Origin: Paludibacteraceae bacterium
GTDB taxonomy: Bacteria > Bacteroidota > Bacteroidia > Bacteroidales > Paludibacteraceae
DNA length: 64,000 nt
Assembly: GCA_017417025.1 (NCBI GenBank)
Contig: JAFPZY010000042.1
Span: 1-64,000, forward strand
Reading direction: 5' to 3'
Below the pieces are notes generated by a model. That model saw nothing but the letters and a program-made list of their open reading frames with translations. It did not search any database and had not been told where the DNA came from. A program made the position numbers and the translations under genes. The stretch's first letter is position 1; each line of letters starts with the position of its first letter. This document shows positions 41,476 through 50,535 of this stretch, piece after piece.

Positions 41476-41530
41476 AGCGGCAACGCTTCTGAGGAGCGGT
41501 AGAGCGGCAACGCTTCTGAGGAACGGTAGG
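41464..41530. repeat. 27-base tandem repeat spanning the Xre stop codon
   Basis: Units at 41464-41490 and 41491-41517, then a partial third. Each starts with the codons Glu-Glu-Arg-stop, so the real stop (41473-41475) lies in unit 1. Confidence 0.9.
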
Positions 41531-41662
41531 AGTGCAGTGCTTTGAGAGTGACAGGGCGGCGGAAACCGGAGCCGCGGTCCGCTGGCGCAGATTGTGCGGG
41601 CAATGTTATCTTGCAGGGTCATAAGGTATTATGGCTCTGTTTGCATTTTTTATGACTTTATA

Positions 41663-41694
41663 TTTGCGTATGTGCGCGAGATTTAGTAATTTTG
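41663..41694 (+). promoter_or_regulatory. Promoter of toxin-antitoxin module 1
   Basis: TTTG (41663-41666), 20 bases, TAATTTTG (41687-41694). Start codon at 41710. Confidence 0.72.
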
Positions 41695-41709
41695 CAGCGT
41701 GAAACGTGT

Positions 41710-41964
41710 ATGACTATGGACGCATTACAGATAAACGCGGAGATTTACCGCAATCTCGGAGTGATAGCCGAGGACGAAAGCAGCCTTGTGAAGGCCATGA
41801 AATATGTGCGCAAACTTGCCGAGAAATGGAAGAATGACCCGACACGGATGAGCAAAGAGGAGTATTTTGCAAAAATCGACCGTGCCCGCGCTCAAGCAGA
41901 ACGTGGTGAGGGGATAGTATTTACAAACAAGGAAGATATGCACGCTTGGCTGGATTCTCTATGA
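41710..41964 (+). CDS. Antitoxin of module 1
   Basis: 84 residues from MTMDALQINAE (MDALQ two codons later is equally possible). It is helical, with a C-terminal segment MSKEEYFAKIDRARAQAERG and an acidic-aromatic end (MHAWLDSL), as in antitoxins paired with YoeB/RelE toxins. The N-terminal half is expected to bind DNA and autoregulate. The stop overlaps the toxin start (ATGA at 41961-41964), the typical arrangement. Confidence 0.75.
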   Translation: MTMDALQINAEIYRNLGVIAEDESSLVKAMKYVRKLAEKWKNDPTRMSKEEYFAKIDRARAQAERGEGIVFTNKEDMHAWLDSL

Positions 41965-42236
41965 TATACGCTATCAAATACCTTCCTGAAGCGGAAGGAG
42001 ACCTCTTGAAACTGAAACGGAGCGAACCGGCGGCTTTCAAGAAAGTGCGAGCCTTGCTTGACGAACTGACTGAACATCCGACAACAGGTACGGGACACCC
42101 GCACCAGTTGTCGGGCGACAGAGCGGGACAATGGGCACGAAGCATCACCAAGAAGCACAGGTTAGTGTATGAGATTCGCGAACAGCAAGTTATAGTGTTG
42201 GTGCTTGCTGCATACGGGCATTATGATGACAAGTGA
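41961..42236 (+). CDS. yoeB: YoeB/Txe-family toxin
   Basis: 91 residues. Ribosome-dependent mRNA interferase of the RelE superfamily: TTGTGHPHQLSGDRAGQWAR, KKHRLVYEI and a C-terminal YGHYDDK carry the Glu, Arg, His and Tyr of the YoeB active site. It is translated from an ATGA overlap with the antitoxin. No other gene shares the transcript for 75 bases, after which come repeats and ettA. Confidence 0.88.
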   Translation: MIYAIKYLPEAEGDLLKLKRSEPAAFKKVRALLDELTEHPTTGTGHPHQLSGDRAGQWARSITKKHRLVYEIREQQVIVLVLAAYGHYDDK

Positions 42237-42239
42237 TGA

Positions 42240-42313
42240 TAATTGATATTTCATAGCGGGCACAACAACCGCAGGCAAGGCAGTTGATAATTGATAATTG
42301 AGAATTGATAATT
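42240..42313. repeat. Heptads and REP-like segment before ettA (copy D)
   Basis: GATAATTGATATTTCATAGC, then CGCAGGC-like sequence (42270s), then TTGATAA heptads (42283-42313) ending at the ettA ATG. A weaker relative of the elements at 16.7, 35.5 and 61.7 kb. Confidence 0.6.
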
Positions 42314-43984
42314 ATGGCAGACGACAAGAAGATAATATTCTCGATGGTGGGGGTCGGAAAACAGTTCGGCCCGCAGAAACGGGTGCTGAACAATATCTAC
42401 CTGAGTTTCTTCTACGGCGCAAAGATAGGCATTATAGGTCTGAACGGCGCCGGCAAGAGCACGCTGATGAAGATAATAGCAGGCGTGGAGAAGGAATACG
42501 ACGGTGAAGTGGTGTTCTCGCCCGGCTACAGCGTCGGGTACCTTGAGCAGGACCCCAAGCTTGACCCCGAGAAGACCGTGAAAGAATGCGTTCAGGAAGG
42601 CGTTCAGCCCGTTATGGACATGCTGCGCGAGTACGACGAGGTGAACAACGCCTTTGCCGACCCCGATGCGGACTACGAGAAGCTGCTGGCACGGCAGGCA
42701 GAGCTGCAGGACAAGCTGGATGCGGCAGACGCATGGAACATAGACAGCCGTCTGGAGCGTGCGATGGATGCTCTGCGCTGTCCGCCGGACGATGCACAGG
42801 TGAAGAACCTGTCCGGCGGCGAAAGAAGGCGCGTGGCACTATGCCGCCTGCTGCTGCAGAAGCCTGACATACTGCTGCTTGACGAGCCCACCAACCACCT
42901 TGACGCGGAGAGCATCGACTGGCTTGAACAGCACCTGCAGCAGTATGCGGGTACAGTGATATGCATAACGCACGACCGCTACTTCCTTGACCATGTGGCC
43001 GGCTGGATACTGGAGCTGGACCGCGGGGAAGGCATTCCGTGGCAGGGCAACTACACGGGCTGGCTCGAGCAGAAGACGGCGCGTATGGCGATGGAAGAGA
43101 AACAGGCGAGCAAACGTCGCAAGACCCTTGAGCGGGAACTGGAATGGGTGAGAATGGCCCCTAAAGCCCGTCAAGCCAAAGGCAAGGCGCGTCTCGCCGC
43201 CTACGACCGCATGCTGAACGAGGAACAGAAAGAGAGGGAGGAGAAACTGGAGATATTCATCCCCAACGGTCCGCGCTTAGGCAACAAGGTGATAAACGCG
43301 GAGCACGTGAGGAAAGCCTTCGGCGAGAAAGTGCTGATGGACGACCTGAACTTCATGCTTCCGCCCAACGGCATAGTGGGCGTGATAGGTCCCAACGGCG
43401 CAGGCAAGACGACGCTGTTCAGGATGATAATGGGCATGGAGAGCGCCGACTCGGGGCACTTCGAGGTTGGCGAGACGGTGCGCGTGGGTTATGTGGACCA
43501 GGTGCACAGCAACATAGACCCGCAGAAGACCGTTTATGAGACCATCAGCGGCGGTACGGAGTATATCCGCGTCGGCGGGAGGGAAGTGAATGCCCGTGCC
43601 TACCTGAGCCGCTTCAACTTCACCGGAGCCGACCAGGAGAAGAAATGCGGCGTTCTGTCGGGCGGCGAAAGAAACCGTCTGCACCTGGCTCTGACGCTGA
43701 AGAGCGAAGCCAACGTACTGCTGCTTGACGAGCCGACCAACGACATCGACGTGAACACCCTGCGCGCACTGGAGGAAGGTCTGGAGAACTTCGCGGGCTG
43801 CGCAGTGGTGATAAGCCACGACCGCTGGTTCCTTGACCGCATCTGCACGCATATCCTCGCCTACGAGGGCGACGGGCAAGTATGGTGGTTCGAAGGCGGC
43901 TACAGCGACTACGAAGCCAACAAGAAACTCCGGCTTGGAGATGACGCAGAACCCAAGCGGAGATACAGGGGGATTGACAATTGA
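42314..43984 (+). CDS. ettA: Energy-dependent translational throttle protein EttA
   Basis: 556 residues, an ABC-F protein that binds the ribosomal E site and controls the first elongation step according to ATP/ADP. Two ABC domains: Walker A GLNGAGKSTLMKII and GPNGAGKTTLFRMI; signatures LSGGERRR and LSGGERNR; Walker B DEPTNHLD and DEPTNDID. The EttA arm and linker (PKARQAKGKARLAAYD) are present. ATG chosen at 42314 (MADDKK). The last residues (Gly-Ile-Asp-Asn) and TGA are written by a heptad tract. Confidence 0.95.
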   Translation: MADDKKIIFSMVGVGKQFGPQKRVLNNIYLSFFYGAKIGIIGLNGAGKSTLMKIIAGVEKEYDGEVVFSPGYSVGYLEQDPKLDPEKTVKECVQEGVQPVMDMLREYDEVNNAFADPDADYEKLLARQAELQDKLDAADAWNIDSRLERAMDALRCPPDDAQVKNLSGGERRRVALCRLLLQKPDILLLDEPTNHLDAESIDWLEQHLQQYAGTVICITHDRYFLDHVAGWILELDRGEGIPWQGNYTGWLEQKTARMAMEEKQASKRRKTLERELEWVRMAPKARQAKGKARLAAYDRMLNEEQKEREEKLEIFIPNGPRLGNKVINAEHVRKAFGEKVLMDDLNFMLPPNGIVGVIGPNGAGKTTLFRMIMGMESADSGHFEVGETVRVGYVDQVHSNIDPQKTVYETISGGTEYIRVGGREVNARAYLSRFNFTGADQEKKCGVLSGGERNRLHLALTLKSEANVLLLDEPTNDIDVNTLRALEEGLENFAGCAVVISHDRWFLDRICTHILAYEGDGQVWWFEGGYSDYEANKKLRLGDDAEPKRRYRGIDN

Positions 43985-44010
43985 TAATTGATAATTGATA
44001 TATGAAAGCA
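43973..44010. repeat. Heptads and 30-base direct repeat, left copy
   Basis: TTGACAA/TTGATAA run. Bases 43981-44010 match 44551-44580 at 28 of 30 positions, including the ATGAAAGCA start of the next gene. Confidence 0.85.
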
Positions 44011-44244
44011 GAGAGATTACAGGATGTGTGGAACGGTCTGCTTGCCTATAACCTGACCACGGATAACAAACGCTGGCTGGCAGAACAGCTATGGAATGAT
44101 GCCGAATCGGAGGATATGGCAAAACCATACACCCGCGCCGAATTGGCAGAAATAGCGGAAGCGGGTCGCAGGCAGATAGCCGAAGGGCTTTCATACACTA
44201 CAGAAGAAGTACTGCGCATGTGCAGCAACGGGCAGACGGTATGA
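44002..44244 (+). CDS. Antitoxin of module 2
   Basis: 80 residues. N-terminal helix (RLQDVWNGLLAYNLTTDNKR), charged middle and a YTRAELAEIAEAGRRQ helix; the C-terminus wraps the toxin in related pairs. Family not firmly identified. The stop overlaps the toxin start (ATGA at 44241-44244). The initiation region is nearly identical to that of fabD, suggesting that the module entered by duplication of that sequence. Confidence 0.7.
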   Translation: MKAERLQDVWNGLLAYNLTTDNKRWLAEQLWNDAESEDMAKPYTRAELAEIAEAGRRQIAEGLSYTTEEVLRMCSNGQTV

Positions 44245-44561
44245 AAACTGTATGGTCAGAACAAGCAAGCAAAACCCTGCGCGGCATTGCAGTATACGTA
44301 CACAGCAAATTCGGTTTGCATGCCAGGCAGGAACTGCTGCAGGAAGTAGCCAGAACTTCACAACTTCTGGAACAGACTCCTTATATAGGACGTGTGGAGC
44401 CGCTGTTGGAGGGATGTGAGGTTGAGTATAGAAGTCTTGTCATTAATAAGTTGAACAAGATTGTGTATTATGTTAGTGGTGATGCGGTGGAAATAGTGGC
44501 TATTTGGGACACTCGCCGCGAACCTCGCTATCTAACAGAACAATTGACAGTTGAAAATTGA
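44241..44561 (+). CDS. ParE/RelE-superfamily toxin
   Basis: 106 residues: VWSEQASKTLRGIAVYVHSK, SLVINKLNKIVYYV and VEIVAIWDTRREP give the ParE/RelE fold with the terminal strand and Arg pair. It probably acts on gyrase or on ribosome-bound mRNA; the sequence does not decide. The last residues (Leu-Thr-Val-Glu-Asn) and stop are within the heptad tract preceding fabD. Confidence 0.8.
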   Translation: MKTVWSEQASKTLRGIAVYVHSKFGLHARQELLQEVARTSQLLEQTPYIGRVEPLLEGCEVEYRSLVINKLNKIVYYVSGDAVEIVAIWDTRREPRYLTEQLTVEN

Positions 44562-44580
44562 TAATGGATATATGAAAGCA
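44541..44580. repeat. Heptads and 30-base direct repeat, right copy
   Basis: Right-hand copy of the repeat at 43981-44010; includes the fabD ATGAAAGCA. The toxin stop is inside it. Confidence 0.85.
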
Positions 44581-45441
44581 TTTGTATTTCCCGGACAGGG
44601 AGCACAATACGCGGGAATGGGAAAAGACCTGTATGACGCCTATCCCGTGGCCAAAGAGATGTTTGAACAGGCAAACGAGATACTCGGTTTCCGCATCACC
44701 GATGTGATGTTCGGCGATGACAGCGAAGCCCTGAAACAGACACGCGTGACACAGCCTGCAGTGTTCATCCACTCGGTGATAGCGAGCCGCGTGATGACGA
44801 TAATGCAGCCTGACATGGTGGCAGGACACAGTTTGGGCGAATACTCGGCATTGGTGGCCTGCGGTGCGCTTCGCTATGAAGACGCTCTGATGCTTGTGAG
44901 CAAGCGCGCAGCCGCGATGCAGAAAGCGTGCGAGCGTCAGGATAGCACGATGGCTGCCATATTGGGCATGGCGGACGAGGACGTGGACGAGGTGTGCCGC
45001 AACGTGAGCGGTGAAGTGGTGGTGGCCGCCAACTTCAACTGCCCCGGGCAGGTGGTGATAAGCGGGACGACAGCGGGCGTGGACGAAGCCTGCAGACGGC
45101 TGAAAGAGGCCGGTGCGAAACGCGCGCTGAAGCTGCAGGTGGGCGGAGCCTTCCACAGTCCGCTGATGGAACCCGCCGCAGAGGAACTGAAAGAGGCTAT
45201 ACTCGCCACCGAGTTCCATCACCCCGAATGCCCTGTTTATCAGAACGTGAACGCCTATCCGCAGACCGACGAGGAGAGCATAAGACAGAACCTGCTGCTG
45301 CAACTGACCGCTCCGGTGAGATGGACGCAGACGATAAGGAACATGGTGGTGGACGGCGCGACAGAGTTCTACGAGTTCGGTCCGGGCGACGTGCTGAAAG
45401 GACTGATAAGGAAGATTGCTCCGGAAGTGACAGTGGGATGA
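44572..45441 (+). CDS. fabD: Malonyl-CoA:ACP transacylase
   Basis: Loads malonyl groups on acyl carrier protein for fatty acid synthesis. 289 residues from MKAFVFPGQGAQYAGMGKDL. The catalytic Ser is in AGHSLGEYSALVA (about residue 91), with the partner His in GGAFHSPLM (about 197). The GQVVISGT segment is standard. Earlier in-frame starts lie in the heptad tract and are unlikely. No terminator follows; tandem heptads begin at the stop. Confidence 0.96.
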   Translation: MKAFVFPGQGAQYAGMGKDLYDAYPVAKEMFEQANEILGFRITDVMFGDDSEALKQTRVTQPAVFIHSVIASRVMTIMQPDMVAGHSLGEYSALVACGALRYEDALMLVSKRAAAMQKACERQDSTMAAILGMADEDVDEVCRNVSGEVVVAANFNCPGQVVISGTTAGVDEACRRLKEAGAKRALKLQVGGAFHSPLMEPAAEELKEAILATEFHHPECPVYQNVNAYPQTDEESIRQNLLLQLTAPVRWTQTIRNMVVDGATEFYEFGPGDVLKGLIRKIAPEVTVG

Positions 45442-45442
45442 G

Positions 45443-45486
45443 AGGAATGAGGAATGAGGAATGAGGAGTTAGGAATGAGGAATGGG
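45443..45486. repeat. GAATGAG heptad tract after fabD
   Basis: GAGGAATGAGGAATGAGGAA and onward, about six units of seven bases. Confidence 0.85.
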
Positions 45487-45510
45487 ACAAGCCATCGGCG
45501 CACCTAAAGA

Positions 45511-45552
45511 GACAGGGCGTGACACGGTACTGATACGGTAGTGTGACGGTAG
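45511..45552. repeat. Triple 11-mer element, copy 3
   Basis: GACAGGGCGTGACACGGTAC followed by TGATACGGTAGTGTGACGGTAG: tandem 11-mers of the GTGATACGGTA type, 66 bases before aspS. Confidence 0.85.
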
Positions 45553-45618
45553 AAACCTGCGGAAAAGACATGAAAACAGCAAGATAGAAAAGCAAAATAA
45601 TAAAACAACAACATAACT

Positions 45619-47367
45619 ATGTACAGAACAAAGACTTGCGGCGAGTTGCGACTCGCCGATGTGAACCAGACGGTGACTCTTGCCGGCTGGGTTCAGCGGA
45701 TAAGAAAAATGGGGGGAATGACCTTTATAGACCTGCGCGACCGATACGGGATAACACAGCTGGCTTTCAACCAGGGCACCGAGGCCTTTGAGAAAGCCAA
45801 CAGCGCCGGACGCGAGTATGTGCTGCAGGCAACGGGTAAAGTGATTGAAAGACAGAGCAAAAACCCTCAACTGCCCACAGGCGAAATAGAGATAGAAGTG
45901 TCGGAACTGCGCGTGCTGAATCCGGCTCTGACCCCTCCATTCACCATAGAGGACGAAAGCGACGGCGGGGACGACCTGAGAATGAAATACAGGTATCTGG
46001 ACCTGCGGCGCAATTGTGTGCGCAAGAACCTGGAACTGAGGCACAAAATGGCGTTTGAAGTCAGGCGGTACCTTGACCAGCAAGGCTTCCTTGAGGTGGA
46101 GACACCAGTGCTGGTGAACTCGACCCCCGAGGGCGCACGCGACTTTGTAGTGCCGAGCCGCATGAACCCCGGACAGTTCTACGCCCTACCACAGAGTCCG
46201 CAGATACTGAAACAGCTGCTGATGGTGAGCGGTTTTGACCGTTACTTCCAGATAGTGAAGTGCTTCCGCGACGAGGACCTTCGCGCCGACCGTCAGCCGG
46301 AGTTCACCCAGATAGACTGCGAGATGTCGTTTGTGGAACAGGAAGATATACTTCAGATGTTCGAGGGTATGAGCCGTCATCTGTTCAAGACGATACTCGG
46401 CATCGACCTTCCGGCACTGCCTCGCATGACTTGGGCCGACGCGATGAAGTACTACGGCAGCGACAAGCCAGACACGCGTTTCGGCATGCGCTTTGTGGAA
46501 CTGCAAGACATCTTCCATGCGCACCCCGGCTTCAGCGTGTTCGACCAGGCCGCTTACATAGGCGGGATATGCGCCAAAGGTGCCGCCTCATACACCCGCA
46601 AGCAGATAGACCAACTGACTGAATATGTGCGCCGTCCGCAGATAGGCGCCAAAGGCATGGTTTATGCGAGGGTGGAGCAGGACGGCAGCGTGAAATCGAG
46701 CGTGGACAAGTTCTACGGGCCGGAAGTGCTCGGCGAAGCAGCCAAAGCAATGGAGGCCGAAGCGGGCGACCTGATACTGATACTGAGCGGCGAGGACGCG
46801 ATGAAGACCCGTAAACAGCTGAGTGAGTTGCGTTTAGAGATGGGACGGCAGCTCGGTCTGCGCGACCCGAAGAAGTTCAGCTGTCTGTGGGTGATAGACT
46901 TCCCGATGTACGAATGGTCGGACGAGGAGCAGCGTCTGATGGCGATGCATCATCCGTTCACCAGTCCGAAACCGGAAGATATACCTCTGCTTGACACAGA
47001 CCCCGCGTCCGTGCGCGCGAATGCGTATGATATGGTGATTAACGGCGTAGAGGTCGGCGGCGGCAGCATCCGTATCCACGATGCACAGCTGCAGGAAAAG
47101 ATATTCGAGGTGCTTGGCTTCACACCAGAACAGGCCCAGCAGAAGTTCGGCTTCCTGATGAACGCGTTCAAGTACGGAGCACCGCCTCACGGAGGTCTGG
47201 CATACGGCTTGGACCGCTTTGTGAGTCTGTTTGCGGGCTTGGACAGCATCCGCGACTGCATAGCGTTCCCGAAGAACAACCAGGGCAAAGACGTGATGCT
47301 TGGCGCTCCTGGCGTGATAGACCAGGTGCAATTGGACGAGCTGCAGATAGATATAAGGAAGAAGTGA
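45619..47367 (+). CDS. aspS: Aspartyl-tRNA synthetase
   Basis: 582 residues of the bacterial type. N-terminal OB fold ([20 protein letters not shown]), class II motif 1, motif 2 in [23 protein letters not shown]-type insertion (about residues 285-400) and motif 3 [16 protein letters not shown]. Charges tRNA-Asp. The leader is A-rich with no Shine-Dalgarno. Ends 726 bases before lon, in a long repeat-rich gap. Confidence 0.97.
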   Translation: MYRTKTCGELRLADVNQTVTLAGWVQRIRKMGGMTFIDLRDRYGITQLAFNQGTEAFEKANSAGREYVLQATGKVIERQSKNPQLPTGEIEIEVSELRVLNPALTPPFTIEDESDGGDDLRMKYRYLDLRRNCVRKNLELRHKMAFEVRRYLDQQGFLEVETPVLVNSTPEGARDFVVPSRMNPGQFYALPQSPQILKQLLMVSGFDRYFQIVKCFRDEDLRADRQPEFTQIDCEMSFVEQEDILQMFEGMSRHLFKTILGIDLPALPRMTWADAMKYYGSDKPDTRFGMRFVELQDIFHAHPGFSVFDQAAYIGGICAKGAASYTRKQIDQLTEYVRRPQIGAKGMVYARVEQDGSVKSSVDKFYGPEVLGEAAKAMEAEAGDLILILSGEDAMKTRKQLSELRLEMGRQLGLRDPKKFSCLWVIDFPMYEWSDEEQRLMAMHHPFTSPKPEDIPLLDTDPASVRANAYDMVINGVEVGGGSIRIHDAQLQEKIFEVLGFTPEQAQQKFGFLMNAFKYGAPPHGGLAYGLDRFVSLFAGLDSIRDCIAFPKNNQGKDVMLGAPGVIDQVQLDELQIDIRKK

Positions 47368-48093
47368 GGCATAAATTTTAATGTATAAATTGCAAGACCA
47401 TTATCAAGGCACAGGTATTTTATAATTGTGAAATTGCAAGACCATTATCAAGGCACAAGTATTTTATAATTGTGATTATGTAAAATAGCATTTTGGGAGA
47501 GTAAGGATACTCTGAGAAAGTACGAAAAACTAAAAAAAATAAATACAGGAGAAAAAAAATAAAAACAGGAGAAAAAAACTAAGGAACAAGGCTCCCATAA
47601 GGACTATAAGGAATAAACAAGGCTCCCATAAGGGACTATAAGGAATAAAAAACTTTAGGAACAAGGGAAAAACCTAAAAAAAGCCTAAAAAACGAGGAAG
47701 ACCTAAAAAAAATACAAGGAAAGTAAAAAACAAAGGAAAGCCCCTTAAAAGCAAAGTAAAAAAAAACTAAGGAACAAGGCTCCCATAAGGGACTATAAGG
47801 AATAAAAAACTTAAGGAACAATGGAACTTCCCCCTAAAGAAAAAGCCTAAAAAACGAGGAAAACCTAAAAAAACAATAGTATTTTGGGAGAGTAAGGAAA
47901 CTATGAGAAACCCCTAAAGAAAAAGCCTAAAAAACGAGGAAGACCTAAAAAAAATAGAAAGAAAACAAAGGCAAGCCCCTTAAAAACAAAGGAAAGACCC
48001 TTAATAACAAAGGAAAAAACAAAGGAAAGACCCTTAATAACAAAGGAAAAAACTTAAAACAAAGAAAAAACTAAAAACAAAGGAAAAAACCGA
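47368..48093. repeat. 726-base repeat-rich purine-skewed gap between aspS and lon
   Basis: No gene seen. Repeats: a 45-base unit twice (47388 and 47433, ATTGCAAGACCATTATCAAG type); AAGGAACAAGGCTCCCATAA units near 47580, 47612 and 47771; CCTAAAAAACGAGGAAGACC units near 47682, 47850 and 47925; TGGGAGAGTAAGGA at 47493 and 47885; ACAAAGGAAAGACCCTTAAT near 47990 and 48015. The plus strand is strongly A+G. It includes the lon leader. Confidence 0.85.
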
Positions 48094-50535
48094 ATGACAT
48101 ATAATTTTGAAGATAATTTTGAAGAAGACGGGACCGAGAACGCACAAATGATATCCCTCCTTGACGGGAACGATGCGCCTCACGGTTTCAGTCTGCACAC
48201 CGGCGACGTACTCGGTGTACTGCCGCTGCGTAACATGGTGCTATTCCCCGGCGTGCTGCTGCCGGTGACAGTGAGCCGGCCGAAATCGCAGAAACTGGTG
48301 GTGAAAGCCTACGAGCAGGAAAAGGCGATAGCCGTCCTCTGCCAGAAAGAACGCGACACTCAGGAACCGACCGCGGAAGACCTGTACGACTTCGGGACGG
48401 CAGCCCGCATAGTGCGCGTGATAGAACTACCCGACTCGAGCCTGATGGTGATACTGGAAGGCATTGACAGAGTGCAGGTTGAGGAGTTCAGCGCCACCCG
48501 CAGCAATGTGATAAAAGCCCGCGTGACCGTAGTTCCGGAGCAGTTTCCGAAACGCGGTGACAAGCATTTTCTGGCCGTTGTGAGCAACATAAAAGACCAG
48601 GCGATACAGGTGCTCAAACACACGGAGAACATGTCGCAGGAGGCGGGAATGATGCTCCGCAGCATAGACAATCCCCCCACCCTTGTGAACTACATCTGCG
48701 TGAACTTCGGCATCAAGATAGCCGACAAGCAGCAACTGCTGATGGACACGTCGATAGAGGCCCGGTCGCTGCACCTGCTCGAGATACTGAACAAGGAGGT
48801 GCAAATGCTTGAGATGAAGGCAGATATACAGACCAAGACGCGTGAGGAGATAGACAAAGAGCAACGCGAATACTACCTTCACCAGCAACTTGAGACGATT
48901 CAGAAAGAGCTTGGCGACACGGGTGCGCAGATAGCCAAAGACCTTGAGGAAAAAGCGAAAGGCAAGCACTGGCCCGAGCGCGTAGAGACCCTGTTCCGCG
49001 AGGAGCTGAAGCGTCTTCAGCGCACCCAAGCCCACTCGCCCGAATACAGTCTCCAGCAGACCTACCTGGAGACCCTGCTCGAACTGCCGTGGGACGACTG
49101 CACCGAGGACAACTTCGACATACGTCATGCGCAGGAGGTGCTGGACCATGACCACTACGGCATGGAGAAAGTGAAGGAGCGCATAATAGAGTATCTCGCC
49201 GTGCTCAAACAGATGGCAAAAGCGGAGTCGGAAGGTCGCAAGCCGCAGGATTTCAAGGCCCCCATACTATGTCTGTACGGCCCTCCGGGCGTGGGTAAGA
49301 CCAGTCTGGGCAAATCGGTGGCGACAGCGTTAGGGCGCAAATACGCCCGCATCTCGCTCGGCGGCCTGCATGACGAGGCGGAGATACGCGGACACCGGCG
49401 GACCTACATAGGAGCCATGCCAGGACGCATAATAGAGAACCTGAAGAAGGTGAAAAGCTCGAACACCGTGTTCGTCCTCGACGAGATAGACAAGACCGGC
49501 GCAGACTACAAAGGCGACCCGACATCGGCCCTGCTGGAAGTGCTGGACCCCGAGCAGAACAACACCTTCCACGACAACTACCTCGACATCGACTACGACC
49601 TGAGCAAGGTGCTGTTCATAGCCACAGCCAACAGCTTAGAGAGTATCCCCCGCCCTCTTTTAGACCGCTTAGAGCTCATAGAGATGACCGGCTACTCGAT
49701 AGAGGAAAAAGAGGAAATAGCCAAGCGCCACCTTCTGCCGAAAGAACTGGAGCAGCACGGCCTGAAGCCCTCACAACTGAGGCTGAAGAAGGAAGTGACG
49801 GAGCATATAATAGATGATTACACGCGCGAGTCAGGCGTGCGCGCGTTAGAGAGGCAGATAGCGAAAGTGTGCAGGAAAGTGGTGACACGCATAGCCCTCG
49901 AAGAGGAGTACAATGTGTCGGTGACCAAAGAAGACCTGATAACGTACTTAGGGCAGCCCCGCTACAGCCGCGACAGCTACGAGAACAACCGCTATACAGG
50001 CGTTGTGACAGGTCTGGCATGGACACAGGTGGGCGGCGAGATACTCTTCATAGAGACAAGCCTCTCGCCCGCCAAAACCCCCACCCTGACGCTGACAGGC
50101 AACCTCGGCGACGTGATGAAAGAGTCGGCAACGCTGGCTCTGGGCTACATAAAAGCGCATGCCAAAGAGTTCGGCATCAAGAACAAGGACATAGAGACGC
50201 ACTCAGTCCATATACACGTTCCGGAAGGAGCGATACCGAAAGACGGCCCGAGCGCGGGCATCACCATAACGACGGCACTTGTGTCCGCATTCACAGGCAG
50301 GAAAGTGCGCCCGAAAGTGGCAATGACCGGCGAAATGACTCTGCGGGGGAAAGTGCTGCCCATAGGCGGTGTGAAAGAGAAACTGCTGGCAGCCAAACGC
50401 GCCGGAATAACAGACATAGTGATGTGCGAAGACAACCGCAAGGACGTGGCTGAGATACCAGCCGTATATCTGAAAGGATTAGATATACACTTTGTCAGGG
50501 AGATAAAGGAAGTAATAGATTTTGCACTGCTATGA
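48094..50535 (+). CDS. lon: ATP-dependent protease Lon
   Basis: 813 residues. N-terminal substrate domain beginning LGVLPLRNMVLFPGVLLPVT, coiled coil, AAA+ module with Walker A GPPGVGKTSLGKS (about residue 393) and Walker B VFVLDEIDK. The C-terminal protease has Ser in KDGPSAGITI and Lys in GGVKEKLLAAKRAG. Degrades damaged and regulatory proteins. The leader is an extreme A/G tract. The stop overlaps the next gene (ATGA). Confidence 0.97.
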   Translation: MTYNFEDNFEEDGTENAQMISLLDGNDAPHGFSLHTGDVLGVLPLRNMVLFPGVLLPVTVSRPKSQKLVVKAYEQEKAIAVLCQKERDTQEPTAEDLYDFGTAARIVRVIELPDSSLMVILEGIDRVQVEEFSATRSNVIKARVTVVPEQFPKRGDKHFLAVVSNIKDQAIQVLKHTENMSQEAGMMLRSIDNPPTLVNYICVNFGIKIADKQQLLMDTSIEARSLHLLEILNKEVQMLEMKADIQTKTREEIDKEQREYYLHQQLETIQKELGDTGAQIAKDLEEKAKGKHWPERVETLFREELKRLQRTQAHSPEYSLQQTYLETLLELPWDDCTEDNFDIRHAQEVLDHDHYGMEKVKERIIEYLAVLKQMAKAESEGRKPQDFKAPILCLYGPPGVGKTSLGKSVATALGRKYARISLGGLHDEAEIRGHRRTYIGAMPGRIIENLKKVKSSNTVFVLDEIDKTGADYKGDPTSALLEVLDPEQNNTFHDNYLDIDYDLSKVLFIATANSLESIPRPLLDRLELIEMTGYSIEEKEEIAKRHLLPKELEQHGLKPSQLRLKKEVTEHIIDDYTRESGVRALERQIAKVCRKVVTRIALEEEYNVSVTKEDLITYLGQPRYSRDSYENNRYTGVVTGLAWTQVGGEILFIETSLSPAKTPTLTLTGNLGDVMKESATLALGYIKAHAKEFGIKNKDIETHSVHIHVPEGAIPKDGPSAGITITTALVSAFTGRKVRPKVAMTGEMTLRGKVLPIGGVKEKLLAAKRAGITDIVMCEDNRKDVAEIPAVYLKGLDIHFVREIKEVIDFALL

